Source: Okeania sp034190295 (GTDB lineage: Bacteria; Cyanobacteriota; Cyanobacteriia; Cyanobacteriales; Microcoleaceae). Taken from it: a stretch of DNA of 64,000 bases. The notes below the pieces were generated by a model that saw only the letters and a program-made list of their open reading frames with translations, had not been told where the DNA came from and did not search any database. Below, piece by piece: positions 48,127-58,143 of the stretch. The position numbers were made by a program, and so were the translations under genes. The DNA lies in contig JAXHSW010000001.1 in NCBI GenBank assembly GCA_034190295.1, forward strand, positions 1-64,000, read 5' to 3'. Each line of letters starts with the position of its first letter. Position 1 is the stretch's first letter.

Positions 48127-48638
48127 AAGCTAAACTTCAAATTAAACTCGATAATGAATAAATTAGTTTTTCTGATTGAAGTAACAAAAGTAAAAGAAAT
48201 ATTTGCCATAGAGTAAGTCATTTATATATCTCTACCCTTCCACCACTGAAAATTTTCTAGTCAACTCTAGAAATTATCCGAAAAATTCAACAATATATGG
48301 AGTAAATCATTTATATATCTCCACCCTTCCACCACTGAAAATTTTCTAGGCAACTCTAGAAATTCTCCGAAAAAATCAACAATATAGAGATTTTCCTGAT
48401 GTGGGAATGACCAAAGTAAAAGAGATATTTGTGATGGAGTAAATCATTTATATATCTCCACCCTTCCACCACTGAAAATTTTCTAGTCAACTCTAGAAAT
48501 TCTCCGAAAAATTCAAAAATATAGAGATTTTCCTGATGTGGGAATGACCAAAGTAAAAGAGATATTTGTGATGGAGTAAATCATTTATATATCTCCACCC
48601 TTCCACCACTGAAAATTTTCTAGTCAACTCTAGAAATT

Positions 48639-48738
48639 NNNNNNNNNNNNNNNNNNNNNNNNNNNNNNNNNNNNNNNNNNNNNNNNNNNNNNNNNNNNNN
48701 NNNNNNNNNNNNNNNNNNNNNNNNNNNNNNNNNNNNNN
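48639..48738. other. Assembly gap (100 N)
   Basis: Exactly 100 N inside the tandem array; probably a gap of unknown true size. Confidence 0.98.
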
Positions 48739-49112
48739 CTCCGAAAAATTCAAAAATATAGAGATTTTCCTGATGTGGGAATGACCAAAGTAAAAGAGAT
48801 ATTTGTGATGGAGTAAATCATTTATATATCTCCACCCTTCTACTACTAAAAATTTTCTAGTCAACTCTAGAAATTATCCAAAAAAATCAACAATATATAG
48901 AGTAAATCATTTATATATCTCCACCCTTCTACTACTAAAAATTTTCTAGGCAACTCTAGAAATTCTCCAAAAAAATCAACAATATATGGAATAAATCATT
49001 TATATATCTCCACCCTTCCACCACTGAAAATTTTCTAGGCAACTCTAGAAATTATCCGAAAAAATCAAAAATATTGAGATTTTGCGAGTGTAGGAATGAC
49101 CAAAGTAAAAGA

Positions 49113-49212
49113 NNNNNNNNNNNNNNNNNNNNNNNNNNNNNNNNNNNNNNNNNNNNNNNNNNNNNNNNNNNNNNNNNNNNNNNNNNNNNNNNNNNNNNNN
49201 NNNNNNNNNNNN
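49113..49212. other. Assembly gap (100 N)
   Basis: Second run of exactly 100 N inside the array, so unit number and order are uncertain. Confidence 0.98.
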
Positions 49213-50641
49213 AATATTGAGATTTTCCTGATGTGGGAATGACCAAAGTAAAAGAGATATTTGTGATGGAGTAAATCATTTATATATCTCCACCCTTCCA
49301 CCACTGAAAATTTTCTAGGCAACTCTAGAAATTCTCCGAAAAAATCAACAATATTGAGATTTTCCTGATGTGGGAATGACCAAAGTAAAAGAAATATTTG
49401 CCATAGAGTAAATCATTTATATATCTCCACCCTTCCACCACTGAAAATTTTCTAGGCAACTCTAGAAATTCTCCAAAAAAATCAACAATATTGAGATTTT
49501 CCTGATGTGGGAATGACCAAAGTAAAAGAGATATTTGTGATGGAGTAAATCATTTATATATCTCCACCCTTCCACCACTGAAAATTTTCTAGGCAACTCT
49601 AGAAATTATCCGAAAAATTCAACAATATATGGAGTAAATCATTTATATATCTCCACCCTTCCACCACTGAAAATTTTCTAGGCAACTCTAGAAATTATCC
49701 GAAAAAATCAAAAATATTGAGATTTTGCGAGTGTAGGAATGAGAAAAATCCAAGAAATATTTACCATAGAGTAAATCATTTATATCTCTCCACCCTTCTA
49801 CTACTGAAAATTTTCTAGGCAACTCTAGAACTTATCCGAAAAAATCAACAAGATTGAGATTTTCCTGATGTGACAATGACCAAAGTAAAAGAAATATTTA
49901 CCATAGAGTAAATCATTTATGTCTCTCCACCTTTTCACTACGGAAAATTTCCTAGTCAACTCTAGAACTTATCCGAAAAATTCAAAAATATAGAGATTTT
50001 CCTGATGTGGGAATGACCAAAGTAAAAGAGATATTTGTGATGGAGTAAATCATTTATATATCTCCACCCTTCCACCACTGAAAATTTCCTAGTCAACTCT
50101 AGAAATTATCCGAAAAAATCAAAAATATTGAGATTTTGCGAGTGTAAGAATGACCAAAGTAAAAGAAATATTTGCCATAGAGTAAATTATTTATATCTCT
50201 CCACCCTTCTACTACTAAAAATTTTCTAGTCAACTCTAGAAATTATCGAAAAAATTCAAAAATATTGAAATTTTCCTACTGTAGGAATGACAAAAGTAAA
50301 AGAGATATTTGCCATAGAGTAAATCATTTATATATCTCCACCCTTCCACCACTGAAAATTTTCTAGGCAACTCTAGAAATTATCCGAAAAAATCAACAAT
50401 ATTGAGATTTTCCTGATGTGGGAATGACCAAACCAAAAGAAATATTTGTGATGGAGTAAATCATTTATATATCTCCACCCTTCCACCACTGAAAATTTTC
50501 TAGGCAACTCTAGAACTTATCCGAAAAAATCAACAATATTGAGATTTTCCTGATGTGGGAATCACAAAACTTAGACGATATTTACTTGATAAAAATCCAA
50601 TCAACTTCTAAGATTAAATCAACCATTCACAAATCAAAAAT

Positions 50642-52753
50642 ATGAAAGACCCAAAAGAACCTCTAATATATCCCATCACCCACAAAACAGACATAGTAGA
50701 AAATTATCATGGTGTAGAAGTGGCCGACCCCTATCGATGGTTAGAAGACCCTAATTCAGAAGAAACTCAAGAGTGGGTAAAATCTCAGAATGAAATTACC
50801 TTTAATTATCTCTCAGAAATTTCCGAACGAGAAACTATTAAAAAACGACTGACTAAAATCTGGGATTATGAAAAATATAGCGTTCCTTTCAAAGAAGGCG
50901 ATCGCTACTTTTATTACAAGAATGATGGTTTACAAAATCAAAGTATTTTATACACTTTGCCTACTCTTGATGCTGAACCAAAAGTTTTGATAGACCCCAA
51001 CAAATTATCAGAAGATGGAACAGTCGCTCTTTCGGGAATTGCTATTAGTAAAGATGGCAAATTAATCGCTTATGGTATTTCTAATTCTGGTTCAGATTGG
51101 CAAGAATGGCGGATTAAAAATATTGAGACGGGAGAAGATTTACCAGATGTTTTGCAATGGATTAAATTTAATGTACCAGCTTGGAAAGATGATAATCAAG
51201 GTTTGTTTTATAGTCGTTACGAACAACCACAAGGAGGAGAATTAGAAGAAACTAATTATTTACAAAAAATTTACTACCATAGTTTAGGTGTTCCTCAAAG
51301 TGATGATGTATTAATTTATGAAAAACCAGAGCGAAAAGAATGGAGTTTCAATTGTTATGTCACGGAAGATAGTAAATATTTAGTTATGACAGTTTGGCAA
51401 AGTACAGACCGCAAAAATTTGGTTTTTTATCAGGATTTAACTATAGAATATGCGCCGATAGTAGAATTAATTAGTGAATTTGAAGCTGAATACCGTCTGA
51501 TAGATAATGATGATAATATCTTTTGGTTTGTCACAGATTTTGATGCTCCGAAAAGACGAGTTATTGCCATTGATATTAATAACCCTCCATCTCCTTCTTT
51601 AGTCACGGGAGAAAATCAAGATAAATGGCAAGAAATTATTCCTGAAACAACAGATACATTGAGAGGAGTAGGCACACTTAATAATCAGTTTGTTGCTTTC
51701 TATTTAAAAGATGCTCATACTCAGATAAAAATATTTAATCTTGATGGTTCTTCAGTACGAGATGTCAATTTGCCTGGTATTGGTTCAGTGGGTGGTTTTT
51801 ATGGTAAACGTCACGATCAAACCACATTTTATAGTTATGTTAGTTTCACAACTCCCTCAACTATTTATCAGTACGATATGGTAAGTGGTGAAAGTAAAAT
51901 TTATCGCCAACCAACTGTAGATTTTAATCCTGATGAATTTGAAACCAAGCAAATTTTTTATAGTAGTAAGGATGGTACAAGCATTCCCATGTTTATTACT
52001 CATAAAAAAGGTCTAAAGCTGGATGAGAATAATCCGACTATTCTCTATGGATATGGGGGATTTAGTATTTCTCTCACTCCAAATTTTTCTATTAGTAGAT
52101 TAGTCTGGTTAGAGATGGGTGGCGTATATGCAGTTGCTAATATTCGTGGTGGTGGAGAATATGGTGAAGAGTGGCATAAAGCAGGAATAAAACAACAGAA
52201 ACAAAATGTATTTGATGATTTTATTAGTGCTGCTGAATGGTTGATTGAAAATAAGTGGACTTCATCGAAAAAGTTAGCTATTACTGGTGCAAGTAATGGT
52301 GGTTTATTAGTAGGTGCTTGTATAACTCAAAGACCCGAATTATTTGGTGCAGCTTTACCAGCAGTGGGAGTAATGGATATGTTACGTTTCCATAAATTTA
52401 CTATTGGTTGGGCGTGGGTTGCTGATTATGGTTCCCCAGATAATCCAGAAGAATTTAAAGCTTTATATGCTTATTCTCCACTACATAATTTAAAGCCAGA
52501 AATATCTTATCCGGCAACTTTAGTTACTACTGCTGACCATGATGACCGAGTTGTTCCAGCTCATAGTTTTAAGTTTATTTCTGCTTTGCAAGAAGCTCAT
52601 ATTGGAGATAATCCAGTGTTAATTAGAATTGAAACTAAAGCAGGTCATGGAGCAGGAAAACCTACTACGAAAATTATTGAAGAAATTACAGATGAATTTG
52701 CTTTTTTACTGAGAAACTTTCAAATTGAATTGCCAGAAAATTTTGGTAATTAA
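50642..52753 (+). CDS. Prolyl oligopeptidase (S9A serine protease)
   Basis: 703 aa. N-terminal DPYRWLEDPNSEETQEWVKSQN and a seven-bladed propeller precede an alpha/beta-hydrolase domain. Catalytic Ser is in TGASNGGLL, Asp in TADHDDRVVP and His in AGHGAGKPT. Also GYGGFSISLTPNFS and NIRGGGEYGEEWHKAG. Cleaves short peptides after proline. No signal peptide, so cytosolic. Directly downstream of the tandem array. Confidence 0.95.
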   Translation: MKDPKEPLIYPITHKTDIVENYHGVEVADPYRWLEDPNSEETQEWVKSQNEITFNYLSEISERETIKKRLTKIWDYEKYSVPFKEGDRYFYYKNDGLQNQSILYTLPTLDAEPKVLIDPNKLSEDGTVALSGIAISKDGKLIAYGISNSGSDWQEWRIKNIETGEDLPDVLQWIKFNVPAWKDDNQGLFYSRYEQPQGGELEETNYLQKIYYHSLGVPQSDDVLIYEKPERKEWSFNCYVTEDSKYLVMTVWQSTDRKNLVFYQDLTIEYAPIVELISEFEAEYRLIDNDDNIFWFVTDFDAPKRRVIAIDINNPPSPSLVTGENQDKWQEIIPETTDTLRGVGTLNNQFVAFYLKDAHTQIKIFNLDGSSVRDVNLPGIGSVGGFYGKRHDQTTFYSYVSFTTPSTIYQYDMVSGESKIYRQPTVDFNPDEFETKQIFYSSKDGTSIPMFITHKKGLKLDENNPTILYGYGGFSISLTPNFSISRLVWLEMGGVYAVANIRGGGEYGEEWHKAGIKQQKQNVFDDFISAAEWLIENKWTSSKKLAITGASNGGLLVGACITQRPELFGAALPAVGVMDMLRFHKFTIGWAWVADYGSPDNPEEFKALYAYSPLHNLKPEISYPATLVTTADHDDRVVPAHSFKFISALQEAHIGDNPVLIRIETKAGHGAGKPTTKIIEEITDEFAFLLRNFQIELPENFGN

Positions 52754-53249
52754 TTTCAGTAGGGGCGAATGCCATTCGCCCGTATAGGGGGGAGTAGGGG
52801 AGAAATAAATATAAGAATAATTAACAAGAACTGGTGTGCTAATTATCAAAAAAGTTCCTTATGTCTGTGTTAATTACTTAATAATTGAAGTGTCACTTAA
52901 GTTAAGCATTCTTTTCTTAATTGGTATAAAAAAGGTATATGTTGAGTAAAAAAAATTGGGTAATAGTGTACAAGTAGTGATTTTTGTAGTTTTTCTGACA
53001 GTGAAAGGAATTTACTTATAAATATTACTACATATACAGGACTACCAAAAACTGAATATTTACAATACTTGCAAGTAAGAAAAAACATTAATATGGGCTG
53101 ATAAAATGGGTTAAAATATAACTATATTCCCGTAAATTTATATAATTTTATTTAATACATAGCAATTCTAAATTATCGGTAAAAAATCTAATGAATAGAT
53201 AACAAAGTCTGAAACTTTGAGCCTATATCCGGTATTCCCTATTCCCTAA

Positions 53250-53366
53250 TTACCGAATAATTAAGGTAAAAATCCTCTCCTGTTAAGGAGAAACAAGGAA
53301 AAAATTTCCTTTGAGCTAATCCTCTCCTTGAAAACAAGAGGTAATTATTAATTATTAATTGTTGAA
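53250..53366 (-). repeat. R1 palindromic dispersed element
   Basis: TTACCGAATAATTAAGG, CTCTCC...GGAG, ATCCTCTCC, GTAATTATTAATTATTAATTG, ending GTTGAA; 58 bp before the TIGR02587 gene. No gene in 52754-53423; a GTAGGGGCGAATGCCATTCG palindrome lies at about 52758. Confidence 0.75.
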
Positions 53367-53423
53367 AAGAGATTTTTTTCATAACCAGGCCGAGGATTTC
53401 TATAGATGATATAACTTAAAAAT

Positions 53424-54344
53424 ATGTGGCGAACTATGAGTAGGCAAACTAATCAATCCTCCGATAAAAATTATTGGGTTAAAGAAGTAAATGATTTGGT
53501 TCGGGGTGCTTCGGGGGGATTTTTGTTTGGCATTCCCCTTTTATATACTATGGAAGTTTGGGCAATAGGTTCTTATGTGACTCCTCCTTTAATGCTGAGT
53601 ATTTTAGGAGTTACTTATGTTGTTGTTTTCTTATTTAATAGTGTCGAAGGTTTTAGGATAGAAAAATGTGACACTATTGCAGATGTAGCTTTAGAAAGTA
53701 TTGAAGCTATGGCTATAGGATTGGTTTGTGTAACAATTCTCCTAATTTTGCTACAAAGAATTACATGGGAAACTCCATTAAATGAGGGATTAGGAAAAGT
53801 TATTTTTGAAAGTGTTCCTTTTGCTCTGGGTGTATCAATAGCTAGATCGCTTTTAAGTGATGAAAAAACAAAAAATACTCATAGTAAACAAAAAAACAGA
53901 GGTAATAGTCATAAAAATCATAATAACAGAGAAAATATTAGCAATTATGATGAGACTTTATCAGATGTTAGTGCTACTTTTGTAGGAGCAATTATCATAG
54001 GTTTTAGTCTTGCACCTACTGATGAAGTAACTATACTAGCAGTAACAGCTTCTCCACCTTGGTTATTAGCAATTATGTTAGTGTCATTATTAATTTCTTA
54101 TTGCATTGTTTTTGCTGCAGGTTTTACTAAACAAAACAAACGTCAACAACAAAGAGGTTTATTTCAAACTCCTGGGAGTGAAACTATATTTTCTTACTTA
54201 ATTTCATTGTTAGTTTCAGTCTTAATGCTATGGTTTTTTCAAAAGCTTAATTTTAGCGATCCGTGGTTTTTGTGGTTACGTTTAACTATGTTATTAGGGT
54301 TGCCTGCAACTATCGGTGGAGCAGCAGGACGTTTAGCAGTATGA
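53424..54344 (+). CDS. TIGR02587-family integral membrane protein
   Basis: 306 aa with about seven or eight hydrophobic helices. The opening WVKEVNDLVRGASGGFLFGIPLLYTMEVWAIG and VTYVVVFLFNSVEGFR identify the family (TIGR02587/DUF2391). A hydrophilic Asn/Lys-rich loop (residues about 150-175, KNTHSKQKNRGNSHKNHNN) interrupts the middle. TIGR02587 and TIGR02588 genes commonly occur as neighbours, as here. Function unknown. Alternative start at residue 5. Confidence 0.88.
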   Translation: MWRTMSRQTNQSSDKNYWVKEVNDLVRGASGGFLFGIPLLYTMEVWAIGSYVTPPLMLSILGVTYVVVFLFNSVEGFRIEKCDTIADVALESIEAMAIGLVCVTILLILLQRITWETPLNEGLGKVIFESVPFALGVSIARSLLSDEKTKNTHSKQKNRGNSHKNHNNRENISNYDETLSDVSATFVGAIIIGFSLAPTDEVTILAVTASPPWLLAIMLVSLLISYCIVFAAGFTKQNKRQQQRGLFQTPGSETIFSYLISLLVSVLMLWFFQKLNFSDPWFLWLRLTMLLGLPATIGGAAGRLAV

Positions 54345-54486
54345 TTCAACAATTAATAATTAATAATGAATAATTAATAATTAACAATTACCTCGAGAGT
54401 GAAAACGGATAGGATTGACTAATTATGAAAAAAATTATTTATTATCTCCTTAAAAGGGGAGACTTTAAAGCACAATCTTTCGGTAA
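54345..54486 (+). repeat. R1 element filling the TIGR02587-TIGR02588 gap and entering the second gene
   Basis: Starts at the first base after the TIGR02587 stop (TTCAACAATTAATAATT) and ends TTTCGGTAA at 54486, 62 bp inside the next reading frame. GGATAGGATTGACTAATTATG and CTCCTTAAAAGGGGAG are standard R1 parts. Confidence 0.85.
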
Positions 54487-54892
54487 TATTTTTTCAGAAC
54501 ATAAACATCACAAAAAAAGTCGCTCAATAGCAGAGTGGATTAGTTTGAGTGTGGCTATTTTGATTGTGATAATTATCCTTAGTTTAATTCTTTATAGTTG
54601 GCACACACAAGAAAATAAACCCCCTATTTTTTCAGTGAAAATAGAAAATGAAGTCCGTGAAGTAGGGCAAGAATTTTACGTTCCTTTTATTGTCAAAAAT
54701 ACTGGAGGAGAAACAGCTCAATCAGTTCAAGTAGTGGGGCAATTAAAAATGCAAGATGAAATGCAAGAAATAGGAGAACAATATATAGACTTTCTCTCCG
54801 GTGGAGCAGCTATAAAAGGGGTATTTGTATTTAGTCATCACCCCAAAGAAGGAAAATTAACTATTAGAGTCGCTAGCTATAAACTACCTTAA
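54425..54892 (+). CDS. TIGR02588-family membrane-anchored protein
   Basis: 155 aa. Residues 1-20 (MKKIIYYLLKRGDFKAQSFG) are encoded by an R1 repeat. A transmembrane helix (about 41-62, SLSVAILIVIIILSLILYSW) follows, then an outer immunoglobulin-like beta domain (FYVPFIVKNTGGETAQSVQVVGQL). No other ATG precedes the helix, so the repeat apparently supplies the start codon. Partner of the TIGR02587 protein by gene order; function unknown. Confidence 0.85.
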   Translation: MKKIIYYLLKRGDFKAQSFGNIFSEHKHHKKSRSIAEWISLSVAILIVIIILSLILYSWHTQENKPPIFSVKIENEVREVGQEFYVPFIVKNTGGETAQSVQVVGQLKMQDEMQEIGEQYIDFLSGGAAIKGVFVFSHHPKEGKLTIRVASYKLP

Positions 54893-54944
54893 GTTACTAT
54901 TATTGGAGTTAGTTTTCTGTTTCCATATCTGGTATTCCCTACTT

Positions 54945-55109
54945 GCGCGATCGACAATTCAATCTACACAACTACCAAAAGATTTATATGTTGCTTTTGT
55001 TCCTCAAAAGTAGCCATTTACTTCAAGGAAAATTTATACTAAAATTTTTCCAGAAGAATTTTATGATGACAAATTTTTTGTCCATAATTTGTTAACAAAA
55101 AACTCTTGA
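54945..55109 (+). pseudogene. Possible gene-end remnant
   Basis: One frame reads RSTIQSTQLPKDLYVAFVPQK*, then PFTSRKIYTKIFPEEFYDDK and FFVHNLLTKNS*, protein-like with one TAG (55011-55013). No start, no recognised family. Lies between the TIGR02588 gene and egtD. Confidence 0.3.
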
Positions 55110-55140
55110 TTATCCAACCTAATTAAGTAGGAGTTACACA

Positions 55141-56139
55141 ATGTCCTCACAACCTTTGACCATTATCAATGACAACTATCAAGAAATAAAAAATGATGGA
55201 CAAGATGTGATTGCCGGATTGACAAAAAGTCCCAAGAGTTTGCCTCCCAAATATTTTTATGACGACCGTGGTTCAGAATTATTTGAAGAGATTTGTCAGT
55301 TACCCGAATATTATCCGACTCGTACAGAAGCTTCAATTTTAGAGGAATATGCAGATGAAATTGCTCAACTAACTGGATGTTGTGAATTAGTAGAATTAGG
55401 CAGTGGTAGTTCGACTAAAACTCGTCTGTTGTTAGATGCTTATCAAAAAATAGGTGGTTCTTTTAGATATGTACCTACTGATGTAAGTGGGGGAATACTC
55501 AAAAATAGCGTATTAGAGCTACAAGAAAAATATCCAAATTTCTCTATTGAGGGTTTTATTGGCACTTATGATGAAACTTTAGCTCATCTAAAATTAAACC
55601 CTACACCAACCTCTTTTGCAGGAACTTCCCTAAACAGAACAATTTGTTTTCTGGGAAGTTCTGTTGGTAATTTTACACCACAAGAATTTGACTGTTTTTT
55701 GAACAAAGTTACTGATGCTTTAAAACCAGGAAATTATTTTTTACTTGGCATTGACTTACAAAAACCTAAAGAAATTTTAGAACCAGCTTATAATGATAGT
55801 CAAGGAGTTACGGCTGATTTTAATTTGAATATGTTATCCCATTTGAATTGGCGTTTTCAGGGAAATTTTGACCCCGATTTATTTACTCATAAAGCTATTT
55901 ACAATCAAGACAAATCTCAAATAGAAATGCGTCTGTATTGTCAAGAAAATGTCACTTTCTCTTTAGAAATTCTAGATTTAAAGGTTGATTTTGAGAAAGG
56001 GGAAAGTATTCTGACTGAAGTTTCTCGCAAGTTTGATTTAGCAGTTATTCAAACAGAGTTGGAAACAAAAGGACTTAAAGTTAAAAAAGTGTGGACAGAC
56101 CCTAAAAGGTGGTTTGGATTAATTCTTTGTCAAGCTTAA
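55141..56139 (+). CDS. egtD: L-histidine N-alpha-methyltransferase
   Basis: SAM-dependent trimethylation of histidine to hercynine, the first step to ergothioneine. 332 aa: SLPPKYFYDDRGSELFEEICQLPEYYPTRTEASIL, SAM motif LVELGSGSSTKTRLLLDA, and FLGSSVGNF. Soluble. Followed by the sulfoxide synthase gene after 215 bp that hold GCGGTCA/GCTATCA repeats. Confidence 0.93.
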   Translation: MSSQPLTIINDNYQEIKNDGQDVIAGLTKSPKSLPPKYFYDDRGSELFEEICQLPEYYPTRTEASILEEYADEIAQLTGCCELVELGSGSSTKTRLLLDAYQKIGGSFRYVPTDVSGGILKNSVLELQEKYPNFSIEGFIGTYDETLAHLKLNPTPTSFAGTSLNRTICFLGSSVGNFTPQEFDCFLNKVTDALKPGNYFLLGIDLQKPKEILEPAYNDSQGVTADFNLNMLSHLNWRFQGNFDPDLFTHKAIYNQDKSQIEMRLYCQENVTFSLEILDLKVDFEKGESILTEVSRKFDLAVIQTELETKGLKVKKVWTDPKRWFGLILCQA

Positions 56140-56354
56140 TTAGCAGTCAGCGGTCAGCGGTCAGCTATCAGCTTCTCAAGGTGTATAATTGGGGATTAAA
56201 ACCCTCATTAACGCAACACTAATTCTTAAAATATAGTGGGGACTTAAACCCTTGGATTTTTAGCTGGTAGCTAAATGCTGTTTGCAGAGCATGACTATCA
56301 CGAAAAGCTAATAGGTAGTTAAAAAATATCCGAGCAAATAAATTTTCTCACATT

Positions 56355-57704
56355 ATGAACAGTCTTAAATCTATCAATCCACCAAAACTTGATAGTAGTC
56401 ATACTAACAATAAACTACGTCAAGATATCCTTGATTACTTTAACAATGCTTGGCAACTTGAAGATATTTTGATGAACAGTATAGTCGGTGAAGAAACATT
56501 TTATTTCAATCCCGATCCTTTGAGAAATCCCCTAATTTTTTATCTCGGACATTCAGCGAGTTTCTATATCAATAAATTAATTCATGTTCAGTTATTAGAA
56601 AAACGCCTCAACCCTGACTACGAAATATTGTTTGAATTTGGTGTCGATCCAGAAATACCAGAAGAATTGAATCAAGCGATCGCTCACATCAATTGGCCTA
56701 ACTTTGAAGATGTTAGGGAGTATCGAGAAAAGGTCTATCAAATCATTTTGGACCTCATTAAAAAAACTCCTTTAAATCTGCCCATCCATCAAAATCATCC
56801 TTTGTGGGCATTGATGATGGGTATCGAACATCAACGCATTCATATCGAAACTTCATCTATGTTGTTTCGGCAACTACCTGTGGAAAAACTAAAACGTCCT
56901 AGTAACTGGGAATATGCTCCTACAAATACTAGGCAAATTGATAATGAAATGATAGAAGTTGCTGGTGGGGTAGTAAAAATAGGTAAACCTGTAGATTATC
57001 CTACTTTTGGTTGGGATATAGAATATGGCGATCGCCAAGTGGAAGTTTCGTCTTTTATTGCTAGTAAATATTTAATTACTAATTTAGATTTTCTAGAATT
57101 TGTCAAGTCTGGTTGTTACGAAAATCAAGATTATTGGACTCAAGAAAGTTGGCTTTGGAAAACTCAAAATAATATCAAACATCCTAAATTTTGGATACCT
57201 GAAAATGGTAACTCTAAATATAGATATCGAGCTATGTTTGATGAAATAGATTTACCCTTAGATTGGCCTGTAGAAGTTAATCATTATGAAGCAATGGCTT
57301 ATTGTAGTTGGAAAGGAGAAAATACTCGGTTAATGAGTGAAGCTGAATATAATTTAGCAACTTATAGTAATGGTAAAGAAGCAGAAGCAGATAATTATAA
57401 TTTGAATTTTAAATTTGGTTCTCCTTCTCCCGTTGGTTTATTAGAAACTGCAAAAAATGAATCGGGATTATATGATTTGCGGGGTAATGTTTGGGAATGG
57501 TTAACTGATAATTTGAATCCTCTTTCAGGATATAAAACTCATCAACTCTATGAAGATTATTCGGCTCCATTTTTTGATAGTAGACATAATATGATGTTAG
57601 GGGGATGTTGGATAACGAATGGAACAGAAGCTTTGAAATATTATCGTAATTGGTTCCGTCCGAACTTTTATCAGCACGCTGGTTTTAGAATAGTTCAGGG
57701 ATAG
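56355..57704 (+). CDS. egtB: EgtB/OvoA-like iron(II) sulfoxide synthase
   Basis: 449 aa. An N-terminal DinB-like domain carries the likely iron ligands H66 (YLGHSASF), H159 and H163 (EHQRIHIE), followed by an FGE-sulfatase domain (about 185-449, ending WFRPNFYQHAGFRIV). The N-terminus (FYFNPDPLRNPLIFYLGHSASFYINKL) is OvoA-like rather than like mycobacterial EgtB, but the C-terminal methyltransferase of OvoA is absent. With egtD beside it, it probably joins sulfur to hercynine for ergothioneine. No lyase gene (egtE-like) is adjacent. Confidence 0.88.
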   Translation: MNSLKSINPPKLDSSHTNNKLRQDILDYFNNAWQLEDILMNSIVGEETFYFNPDPLRNPLIFYLGHSASFYINKLIHVQLLEKRLNPDYEILFEFGVDPEIPEELNQAIAHINWPNFEDVREYREKVYQIILDLIKKTPLNLPIHQNHPLWALMMGIEHQRIHIETSSMLFRQLPVEKLKRPSNWEYAPTNTRQIDNEMIEVAGGVVKIGKPVDYPTFGWDIEYGDRQVEVSSFIASKYLITNLDFLEFVKSGCYENQDYWTQESWLWKTQNNIKHPKFWIPENGNSKYRYRAMFDEIDLPLDWPVEVNHYEAMAYCSWKGENTRLMSEAEYNLATYSNGKEAEADNYNLNFKFGSPSPVGLLETAKNESGLYDLRGNVWEWLTDNLNPLSGYKTHQLYEDYSAPFFDSRHNMMLGGCWITNGTEALKYYRNWFRPNFYQHAGFRIVQG

Positions 57705-57894
57705 AAGTATTTATATATTACTTTAATTGTTTCAGTTTGAATTTTTTGAATTTTGATTACCAGGCTATTTTGGAGATTGTTTAATCAAAATAGTATATAC
57801 ACGACTAAAGAGATTAGACAACTCTAACAATTAGTCTGAAACTTTGGCAAAGTTAAAGTTAAAATCTCACTTAGAGCTGATTTGTCAAGTAAAT

Positions 57895-58017
57895 ATTACA
57901 GCAGTTTCCGAAGCTATGAGGTACAGTTGTTTTTACTCTTTTCTGTTCCCTGTTCCCTGTTCCCTTGTTCCCTCAAACCTAAAATTTTGTACCTCATAAC
58001 AACGGAAAACGCTGTAA
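57895..58017. repeat. MITE family E element
   Basis: Outer pair GCAGTTTCCG / CGGAAAACGCTGT and inner pair CTATGAGGTACA / TGTACCTCATAA, with CCCTGTT heptamers in the middle. 57705-58143 has no gene. Confidence 0.6.
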
Positions 58018-58143
58018 GAGCCTCAGTTATTTGTTATACTTGACCTGAGAAATTTACGATCTCAGAGAATCTATATTCTTGAAAGCTCTGTGAAATTAGA
58101 GTTTTAGTTAAGTTTAAAACTCAGATATTATATTTATTGAATA

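Larger units (their letters stand above)
48164..50578 (+). repeat. Tandem array of 137-bp and 89-bp units
   Basis: At least 17 units remain around two assembly gaps. The long unit is GAGATTTTCCTGATGTGGG, ATGACCAAAGTAAAAG, GGAGTAAATCATTTATATAT, CTCCACCCTTCCACCACTG, TTTTCTAGTCAACTCTAGAAA, with repeat spacing of 137 bp (for example 48387 to 48524). Short units lack the first 48 bp or so. Each unit holds a perfect hairpin TTTCTAG/CTAGAAA. Read in one frame, each long unit gives TLEILRKIQKY then RDFPDVGMTKVKEIFVME and a stop. Not CRISPR (no unique spacers). Confidence 0.9.

Noticed and set aside
48493..49322. Minus-strand ORFs across the array and N gaps
   Set aside because: They are open only because the repeat lacks stops in those frames and N codons are untranslatable; frame shifts between units (137 is not a multiple of 3).
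48164..50578. CRISPR-like array
   Set aside because: Whole units repeat at 137 or 89 bp with no unique spacers, no short direct repeats of CRISPR size and no cas genes.
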